A stretch of 64,000 nt of DNA from Sternotherus odoratus (Eukaryota > Chordata > Testudines > Kinosternidae): positions 169,561,434 through 169,625,433 of the forward strand of contig JAVMKO010000001.1 in assembly GCA_032164245.1 (NCBI GenBank), read 5' to 3'. The translations under genes and the position numbers were made by a program. Under the pieces are notes generated by a model, which worked only from the letters and a program-made list of their open reading frames with translations, was not told where the DNA came from and did no database searches. Shown here piece after piece: positions 55,451-64,000 of this stretch (position 1 is the first letter of the stretch; every line of letters starts with the position of its first letter).

Positions 55451-56354
55451 ATGTTTCCTACTATTAAGGAGGTCTGCACAGATCTATCAATTAACTGCTA
55501 CAGCAGAACCAACACAAAATCGGTCTTTGTAGGTTCTATAAAACTGGTAAATAAGGAACAGACATTCGTAATATGATTAAATGATAGATTAAAAAGACTC
55601 TGGAGGACACACCTGGACTAGGTTCAGCTATGAACTACAAATTCACCAGTGTCCTTTAAAAGTGAGAACAGATTATTTTCTAGATCCAAAGGTGCTTTAC
55701 TTTGGCTGTAATGTTAAGAGGGTCTTACCTTCTCCTTTCTGGGGAATATTTATTTATCCCACGTGACAGTAGAGATAAAAACAGTCAGTCAACATGCCCA
55801 ACCCAAACTTTCCCTAATTTAAAAATATTTAATAAACCTACAACATTCCAGAATAATCACCCAAGGCATTATAGTAACATCATTGAAAATTATAGAGACT
55901 TTGATCATTTCTTTAAAGTACTAGGGAGTTAAGGTTGAGAGTACATACATATTGTACTTTAAGTACAATACATTATAGGACTGTTATAATTATTCCTAGA
56001 GCAAACATTATAAACCCAGGAAATTCAGAGAAAAATGTAACCTTTAAAAAATCCAAAATTTTCAGTATGATAATGCACTTAACCTTAACACTGCCTTATA
56101 GCAACAGCATAAAACTACCACATTGTTATGACTGGTGAATATGTGTGTTTGAACTCCCAACTTAGATTAAAACAACTTTGAAAAAAGACCTCCAATGTTT
56201 TCATTTTTTCCGTTCATGGTGTCATCACCTCAGGGCAGTGTTAGAATTGTTTGTGTCCTTTAACGTGTTTAGGGTTTTTTATAAAGTAGTTTGAACTCTG
56301 GTGTACCTGTTTCTTAGATACTTATAGGGCCCCCATTATCATAGTATCTGAAAA

Positions 56355-56450
56355 CCCCACTATCTTAAGTGTATTTATCCTAACTACACTCCTGTGAGGT
56401 ACAGCAATGCTGTTATCCCCATTATACAGATGGGGAACTGTAAAAGCAAT
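56355..56450 (-). repeat. MIR-like SINE fragment
   Basis: ACTCCTGTGAGGTACAGCAA and ATCCCCATTATACAGATGGG are the minus-strand complement of the MIR core. Diverged. Confidence 0.5.
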
Positions 56451-58675
56451 AAAAGTTGGCAGCCATTTTGAAAAAGGACAGTTCTTTATAGATGTCTCTG
56501 TAGTAGAAGAACATTATTCATCAGCTTCTACTGAAGAAGAAACTTTCAGCTATAAAGGATAACACAGCAGAACATGACCATTAATCCTAACAATATTTTC
56601 CAAATGGAGCCCATGCAGTGGATTCAGAGTGTTTCAGGGGGGAGTGTGATATGTGTTAGTGAGATAATTCAGAACAATAAAATATCCCACATTTCTTGAT
56701 ATAGAGGTTCCCAAACTTTTTTTGCTGTGCTCCTTTTTGGAGTGTCATGTCCCATGCACCCCCCTCTTGGCATAGGGGAAAAGGGGGAACCAGACAGTGC
56801 CAAGTTCAGAACCCATGAGGGGGTGGAGAGGGAAATCCCCACATCACCATAGAGATCCATGGTCCCTCCCCTATGGAGAGGGTTCAGTCACTAGGGCAGA
56901 GAGAGAGGAGGCTCTGTGAGGGGGTGCCTGGATCCCATGGGTTCACTCTAGGCAAGGGGTCATTCTTCACAGGAGCTGCTTCTTATCTCCCTAGGGTGCA
57001 TGGGAGACCAGAGCCACCGGGAGAAGGGAATCCAATGCCTGACACATCAGCAGGCAGACAGATGCAACCCCCTGCCTAGGTCCCCTCTCTGTGGCAGGAG
57101 CCCCCAGCCTGGCTCACGCTGGCAGCAGCAGAAGTCCCCTTCCTCCCTGTCGGCCCCCACTTCTCCCTGGCTGTGCTACCATGTGCCCGCCTCCCCTTCT
57201 TGCTACCCAGGCCATATTCCCCCGGATTCCCCTGGCTGGCCTATTGTCTCCATACCCAGATCCCCATTCTTACACACTTTTCTGTGCCTGGCCTCAAAGC
57301 TGGGGGTGCCCAGAATGCCCTCCTGGAAGATGAGGTTACTTCCTGCAGCCTGACCCAGAGGAAGATGCTGAGTCAGTGTCTACCTGGTTGAAAACTATCT
57401 GATGAGTGACTGTGAGCAGCACACAGCTAGGGTGTGTGGGGGAAAGCTGGTGCCCACAGACAGAAGGATGGAAACACAGTGATGGGCAATGGAGGCTCCA
57501 GAGGAGACAGGGAGGCAGAGACCAGCCTCTTCTCACCCATCCTGGTCCAGGGCACATGCATTCCTGATAACCCTGTTGTGCCCCTTCCCCACAGAGAGGC
57601 ATTTGAAGACCTATGTCTTCAAATATTTTTTTAAATTAATTTGAACTCAAACTGCCACTTATTTGTACATTTTTCAGAAAAATCATTCAGCGGTCAGAGT
57701 AAGCACCATCATTTTGGAGAGAGAGATGCTATATTTTTAAATAATAAAATGAGTGAATTTCCACTTTAAATGGAAACAAAATCAATCAAATCAGTCTTGA
57801 CTATAGACCTGTGACTGGCGCTTCCATAGCGGTATGTGAAGCGTACTGTGCACTTCACAGAACAGAGATAAGGCATGGTCCACACCTTGAGGCGTATACA
57901 GTCTACATTTACATATAACATCAAGTGATAACGGACAAAGGAAGGGTAGCGTAAAGGGAAAAAAAATCCAAATTGCTCTTTAGTTGAGAATGTATTCCAT
58001 GATCTTTCAGGTAAAGAAAGAAGAACATCTGAATAGATATCGTATTATGAAAGTCTCTCACCTAAACGTAAGAGCACACACAGTCCATGTAATAAACAGC
58101 ATCTGTAACACCAACTCTATCTCCCCCTCCCATTTAAATGTGCTGGTAATAGTAAGTGAAAGTTTGTAAGGGTAAGATGACAGCTTTGTGTCATAATAAA
58201 TAATATATCCCTCCCAGGTTGCAAATATGCATCTATGATGTACTTAGACACAATACATTCTATTTTACTGACATACTTCAATGACATTCTAATGATCACT
58301 TCGCTCAAGGTTTAATTTAGCATGGAACCATCTTTCAGAGCACCATTGTGGAGGGAAAGGAACAGGTTTTAATTAGTAAATAGAGATCAGCATGGAAGGA
58401 AGCACAGGCCACCGGATCTGTTCTTCCGTTGATCCGTGTGTATCAGTTTCATTCAATGACAAGTACTGAATGGAGCACCGAGCCTTTTTCTTTAGAGTAT
58501 GAAAATGGATTCTTTCTAGTGCTGCCTCTGCTTGAAAGGTTAGTGAGTGAGACCTGCCTGAAGCTCTAATGGGAATGGTGTACACAGCCATTTGAGTCCA
58601 AGCCAACCCCTTCCCTCAGTTGCACAATAGGATCCTGGGGTTATATAGTAGCAGTGCCGTTCACTCTTAGCGTTA

Positions 58676-58802
58676 GGCATAGGTGCTGGAACTAGAAGTG
58701 CTGGGGGTGCTGCCATACCCCCTGGCTTGAAGTAGTAATAACAACCCAAATACATGGTTTCTGTCTTTAGCATCCTCATTATAAAAATTGTTCCAGCCCC
58801 AC
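58676..58802. mobile_element. MITE-like inverted repeat element
   Basis: Left end TAGGTGCTGGAACTAGAAGT and right end AAATTGTTCCAGCCCC form an inverted pair of about 14 bp. The interior CCCCTGGCTTGAAGTAGT matches the fragment at 36481-36570. Confidence 0.55.
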
Positions 58803-61564
58803 TGCTCTTAGGAGGATATAATTGTCTTACATCTCTCAGTAGTAGCATCTCTAGCTTGTTGAAGGCGAGTGCTAACAGGTGCCATTATCATAACCAGTCT
58901 CTGAGAATTCCACCCTCAGCACAGCTGATAAACAATTTCTACACTTTCAAATGTCAAGGACATTTGTCTAACCTTTCACACCAGAACAAAAAAAATGGAG
59001 GAAGGTTTTTGGAGAGGCCGGGGGCATGTTCAGCTCACTTTATAGCTTAGTCACCAGAGGAAGACTGGGGCTTAGAGTGAGAAGGAAACCAGGGGAATTA
59101 TAGGGTCACTGGAAATCTCTTCAGATTATAAGGAATGTATTGGCTCTAGATGTCCAAGGCAATTTCCATAAAAAACCAAAAATTTGTTTCAACAAACTTT
59201 ACTAGCAAGAGTAACTTCTCTATCAGTCAGCTTGAAACAAAGTGATCAAACGGAAGTATTTTGTTGCTGCTCTGCATATAAAATGCCAAGCATTTTTGCA
59301 AATTGCTCCAACCAAATTCAGCTAGTTTTTACGGCTTTCATAGATTGTTAAATTCCAATAGTACCCTCATTCATCTTGTTCTAGCTCCACAGAAACTGTT
59401 CATGGGGGTGGGCTGACACCTCCGGAGAAGTCAACCCATTCCTATTCGCTTTCCTTATTTTTCTGTATCCTGACATTCCAAGGGTACTCTTAAGCAGATT
59501 TTCCATACCTCAGCGCTAGTGGGAATTGGTCTACAAATGCAGTACTGTTTTCTTGGCTGATCTGAAAACAGTGGGTTTTTTTTTTCAAAGCACTTACTTT
59601 CACAGCCCTGATAGAGGGCTGCCAACTGCAAGAGTTTTGTTTACCTGCCAGAAACCACAAATTACTGCCAAGTTACTAACAATAAGCTTTGGAGACTCTG
59701 CCTTTCAGCTGTATCTCGATCACAGTCACAGAGACAGAGCTACAAACCTTCAGAGGCCTTGTGACAGGACACACGGCTTAGCTTTAGAACTGCCATTCCT
59801 TGATCAAGGACAATTTTTAAAAAGGAACTCTCATGACCACCATGCTCAAAACCAGTTCCAGACATCTTGCTTTAAAAAGACCATTCAGCATGTTGGCTGT
59901 AAAAAATCTTGTTCTATAGAGCATGAGGGAAACAGCAGAAAGCAATAGGATAATAACCAGACAAGGAAAAGCCTTGGTACCTCATCCAGGATGTCCCCCT
60001 GCTACTACAGATTGTTGCCTATGCATATTCACCATTCACTTGTCCACTTCTGTTTTGCATACCTCCTACACAACAGAGCTGCTAAGAACTTCCCTAGGGA
60101 GAGTGCTACCGGACTTCACTGTTAGTGTAAGTTTTCCAGTGGTCAGTTTAATCTGTACTATGCCTAATTACATACCTTTGGCACAAAACCACTCATTTCC
60201 CCTCTCTCAGCAGTGTTTACACATTTGAAGTGTTTGTGGGGTTTCAGATTTTCCTGAGTCTTCAGTTAGCCAAGCTACATGTACTTAGTTATTTTAATCT
60301 TTCCTCACCGTTCACTCCTTCCAGCTGCTGATCCTGTTTTTTGTTGCTTTCTTTACATTCCCTCCCATTTGACAATAGCTTCCTGATATCAAGGGGTTCA
60401 TAACGGTACACCATAAGTCAGGTGCAGTCATCATTTTCTTGTTTACTAACAAGATTCCTTTCTATGGAGCATGATTCCTGTGCTCGTTGAAATCACTAGT
60501 AAACCTCCCACTGATCTTAGTGGTACAGCAAAATCAGGCCTCAGTCCACAAATGATACTGACTGTTCACTGCCATGTTACACTGCAAATAGCTAACGAGT
60601 AGGGCACAATTACTCTGAGGTCTTTTTCATTACATATGCACAGTGAGGTCCTGGCCCATGACTGGGCTTGTAGGTGCTACAGTAATACAAATATGAGTTT
60701 TCAAGTCCTTAATCTCCTACCAAAATACAGTACAGTTATATTTAGCTTGTTGCAGTCTATGGATGAAATGATGGCTTCATTAAAATGGATAGGAGTTTTG
60801 CCGTTGAATTCAGTGAGACCACAATGTCTCCTTATGTTTCTAGCCTCTCTAGGCTCCATAGTGTTAAATAGGACTTTTCCATAATGGAGAAATAATTTAG
60901 TAGACAGTAATAATCTTTCTATAGGTTTTTATGTGCCCTATAAAATTTAATAGAGAATTACATCCCTATTATATTTGCATGGTGAAAAGAAACTTACACA
61001 CAAAATATCATTATCTTTTAAATTCTGTAGGATTCTCAGGTAATTTCTATAGAACTCCATTACATTTCTGTAAAAGTCTGTATATTTGTTTTCATCTTTT
61101 CATCCTAAATTTGTCAGAACTCCATATTTTTTCAGAATCTTGCGACTATCTGACCTTAGCAATTGCATTAATGTTTTGGGTTTTAACATTTAATATTTAT
61201 ACATTTCTATAAACAAACTTCTAACTCAAAACGTTTAGAAGGGAAAGTGTTGGAGTCTTTTTTTATATAACGAGAACAAAATTATTCCCATGAAACCCCA
61301 ACCAACCCCATAGCCAAACTGGGGATGGGCAAGCATGCTCTGTGGAAAATTTTTACATGGGGAGCCCACTCCTAGTGGCCAGTCAGCTTTTCAGCTGAAA
61401 ACTGGTTAATCACCCCGTGACTTATTAGGTTAATGCAAAGAACGTCAGGGACCTGCGCAGTGTGTGAAATTTTGATTAAAACAGATGTGATTTTTGCATA
61501 CATTTTCAGCTTTAAAACAATCAAGTTTTATATGGGTTAAGTGGGAAATTCAATGTAGCGGAGG

Positions 61565-62098
61565 ATCTTCAAAAGGCTGGCTGCTCCAATGTCAGCCTTG
61601 GAGCTCAGCTGTTCTGCGGGGGGAGGGCCTATGGGTAGAGCACCCACGCACAATCAGCAGTGCAGTGGGAGTGCTAAGGTGGGCCTCCTGCCTGTTCCAG
61701 CACTGCGCTGCACCCTGGAAGAGGACAGCAGCAGGTCCGTCTCCTGGGCAGAGGCACGCAAGCGACTCTATGCAGCTCTCACCTGCAGACACTGCCCCCC
61801 AGCTCCCAATGGTTGGTTCCTGGCCAATGGGAGTGCAGAGCCAGTTCTTGGAGTGGGGGCAGTGCACAGAGCCCTGGGGCTCCTCCTCCTAGGAACCAGA
61901 CCTGCTGCTGGCCACTTCTGGGGCACGGTGCAGAGTCAGAACAGGTAGGGATTAGCCTGCCTTAGGCGGGCAGCACTGCTGATGGGACTTTTAATGGCCC
62001 AGTCAGCGGTACTGACCAGAGCCGCCACGACCCAGTGCCTGACATTCCACAACTCAGTACTGGGTTGTAACCCACAGTTTGAAAATCACTGGTGTAGA
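61565..62098 (-). repeat. Dispersed GC-rich repeat
   Basis: Minus-strand reading starts CTACACCAGTGATTTTCAAA and continues with GTGGGTTACAACCCAGTACT and the GCACTGCCCCCACTCC-type segment. The phrase family matches that at 46990-47310. Ends approximate. Confidence 0.5.
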
Positions 62099-62477
62099 GC
62101 ACAATCTAAGATGCACAACAGCATACCAGTTAAAGCTGCAACATGCTCAAGTTGTACAACAGATCTTTTTGGGCCCCTTTTGGACCTGCCTCTCTCTTTT
62201 ATTTCCTTTCCAACTAGATGATTTACAGCACCTCTGCCCAGTAACTGAAGGGGGGAAATACTTGTTTAAGAGTAAGTTGAATAAATGGACCATGCAATAA
62301 TATGTCTTTGAAAAGCATGAAGAAAATATTCACCTTCATGGATTGAGTAATAAACAAAGCTACCCAACATTAATACAAAACAGGTGGCTATGTTCTTAAG
62401 CGAAAATGACTTATCATAATTGTTTCTCCATCATTTATACATATGTGGAGAAAAGAGAAATAGAAAAGGATGGGGAA

Positions 62478-62541
62478 GGGGGTTCTCCCATCTGGATTCA
62501 AACTAAGGTCAGGTTCTCCCATCTGGATTCAAACTGATCAG
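62478..62541. repeat. Short tandem duplication
   Basis: CTCCCATCTGGATTCAAACT occurs twice in 50 bp, with short diverged spacers. Confidence 0.85.
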
Positions 62542-62717
62542 GGTTCAGTTCCTAGCCCTGAAATAGACTTGCACTGCAACGAGGGCAATCTATTTACTCT
62601 GTGCCTTGGTTTCTTGTCGCTAAAACTGAGATAATTGTGCTTCTGTACCTCACAGGTATATTGTGAGGATACATTGATTAACGTGTTTGAGATGCTCGGA
62701 TACTATAGTAATGGGAC

Positions 62718-63636
62718 TGTAGCGGGGTGATACCCGCTCCCTGCCGGCCAGGGCTGGGATAGCCCTGGGAGAGGGGTCTGTGCCTGGGAGCCTGCTAATT
62801 CCCAGGCTGATTGGGAAGCAGGCTCAGTTGGGAGGCCACCCCCCAAACACTCAGGCTGTATAAAAGCCTGAGAGGCAGGGGCCTAGGAAGACAGAAGAGG
62901 AGAGAGGACAGAGAGAGAAGAGAACAGATAGACAGTCTCCTCTGGCACTCAGAGGGAGACAGGCGTAGCTGCTGGGACTGAGGGAGTAACCAGGGAAGTG
63001 TAGGGTTTGGGCTAGGCACCGGGAGCTAGGGAGCTCTAGCCTGAGAGCCCCAGGCGGCAAGACCTGGTAAAAGGCCTCACCCAGGGCTAAGGATAGAGCA
63101 GTCTCCTCTGGGAGCAGGGAGAGACAGGCCTCGCTGCTGGGAGCCTAAGATAGGGTACTCAGAGTGGGACAGGGCAGGGGCAAGGCAGCTGGGAGCCAGG
63201 GAGCTGCAAAGCTCTAGAGAGAGGGCCCCAGGCTGCTGCGCCTAGCATAGGGCCAACCCACTGGGTAGTGGGGGTGCCAGGAGGCAGCCCCAGGCTGGGT
63301 AGAAGCAGCTGGCCAAACCCTTCTTGCCTGTGATGAGCAGCCTGATACTGCAGTCCGCCTCAGTGCGCGGAGGCAAATGGTGACTAGCAGAGGCAAAGCC
63401 TGAGGCAAGGTAGGGGTAGTGGGCCCAGGGTTCCCCAGGGAGGGGAGACCCTAAGACTCGGGGGGTTCTGCAAGGCTGCAGCACCCTCAGTTTGTGGGCA
63501 CCGGGGTCCGGGAGGGACACGGGGCCAGAGCAGGAGTGGACATCAGCTGGCAGAGGATGCTCCAGATGCTGAAAGAGCTGATTCCCCAGACGACCAGCCG
63601 GGGGCGCCGCCGGGGTGTGTGACCCGCCCTGCTACA
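62718..63636 (+). mobile_element. Solo LTR, 919 bp
   Basis: Ends TGTAGCGGGGTGATACCC and GACCCGCCCTGCTACA, with a perfect 5-bp target duplication GGGAC (62713-62717 and 63637-63641). A TATAAAAGCCTGAGAGGCA box lies near 62860, appropriate for a + orientation promoter. The purine-rich stretch after it (GAAGAGGAGAGAGGACAGAG) would be in the transcribed part. No internal region or second LTR. Confidence 0.85.
62860..62869 (+). promoter_or_regulatory. TATA-box-like site in the solo LTR
   Basis: GTATAAAAGCC about 140 bp from the LTR start. The position and sequence fit a core promoter. It could drive transcription of adjacent DNA. Confidence 0.55.
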
Positions 63637-63713
63637 GGGACCTAAAGGGAAAATTAGAGGAAAAACAGAGAAAAAATAAATGAGGAGAAACCTATTATTA
63701 TTGGCTACACAAC

Positions 63714-64000
63714 TGTGATGTGATGCTCCATATTCTTTGTAGAAATCTGCTTATAAGTATGGCATAACTAAGGTACATTTTATGCAAGATGGTTCATGTT
63801 AGGTATCATTGCAAAGGTTGTAATTTACTGAATATGCTTATCCAATTTGTATGCATGTATCATGTCTGTATCTGGAGTTAGGAATATTGACAATGTAACA
63901 ATTACAAGTGTTATACTTGGAGACGCCTCACAGACAGTAAACAAGCAGCTATGATGGGCTCAGTGGAAACCCAGCACATCAGGTGGCATCTCAGACCAGG
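63714..64000 (+). mobile_element. Partial ERV-like LTR, runs off the window
   Basis: Starts TGTGATGTGATGCTCCATAT. The phrases TAACTAAGGTACATTTTATG, GGTATCATTGCAAAGGTTGT and GATGGGCTCAGTGGAAACCC match a turtle LTR type I recognise. The right part is outside the window, so the end and target duplication are unknown. Confidence 0.5.

Larger units (their letters stand above)
55451..62717. other. Intergenic, no recognised gene
   Basis: 7.3 kb without a gene that I recognise. Contents: a MIR-like minus fragment at 56355-56450 (TTATCCCCATTATACAGATG); a possible dispersed repeat start at 56695 (AGGTTCCCAAACTTTTTTTG); a MITE-like pair at 58676-58802 (GGTGCTGGAACTAGAAGTGC and ATTGTTCCAGCCCC); a minus-strand GC-rich repeat at 61565-62098 (CTACACCAGTGATTTTCAAA end); a 30-bp tandem duplication at 62478-62541 (AGGTTCTCCCATCTGGATTC twice); and a MIR-like + element at 62555-62715. 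Frames up to 140 codons in this stretch show no family I recognise. Confidence 0.5.

Noticed and set aside
25600..64000. The next host gene expected after PDXK (CSTB in mammals)
   Set aside because: No cystatin B exon could be recognised on either strand; it may lie beyond the window or be separated by the transposon-rich block.

Overview
This is a vertebrate nuclear DNA window, most likely reptilian and probably from a turtle. It carries interrupted exons with GT/AG splice sites, CR1 LINE fragments, MIR/CORE-type SINEs, abundant hAT and Tigger-like DNA transposons, DIRS-like and Gypsy retroelements, and several solo LTRs of types I associate with turtle genomes. The species call is inference from repeat content. 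No bacterial features, CRISPR arrays or operons are present.

The only host gene I can support is PDXK (pyridoxal kinase) on the + strand. Eight coding exons (1181..16179) encode residues about 83 to 312 and end in the natural stop. Numbering back from the stop as a 312-residue protein puts the catalytic GTGD aspartate at 235 and the metal/ATP-site aspartates at 113 and 118, as in the mammalian enzyme, so there is no net indel. The 5' exons lie upstream of the window. All eight exon phases join without gaps. The likely 3' UTR follows, with candidate poly(A) signals at 19917 and 25556.

The introns hold a CR1 fragment (3190-4140), SINE-like copies (9453 and 10770) and a 616-bp hAT element. The hAT element ends 50 bp upstream of the exon at 14376.

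From about 25.6 kb to the end there is no recognisable host gene. This part is layered with mobile DNA. There is a nested stack of DNA transposons (30001-31634), followed by decayed hAT, DIRS-like and Myb/SANT-like fragments (31910-34545). Two palindromic SINE-like elements follow (34964, 36243). A nearly intact LTR retrotransposon with identical 397-bp LTRs lies at 37095-42407. Solo LTRs lie at 43137-44773, 48248-49048, 49230-49911, 49943-50835 and 62718-63636. A second copy of the hAT family (51693-53633) sits beside a decayed LINE on the minus strand (53690-55450).

The most notable object is the LTR retrotransposon. Its gag region has a SCAN-like capsid domain, and integrase lies upstream of reverse transcriptase. 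That is the reversed order known for Gmr1-type Gypsy elements. Identical LTRs and a 4-bp target duplication say it inserted recently, yet one in-frame stop and an altered RNase H aspartate suggest this copy is not competent. The second notable pattern is a dispersed foldback family that looks like a MITE but has target duplications of 10 to 17 bp, which fits target-primed retroposition better than a cut-and-paste transposon.
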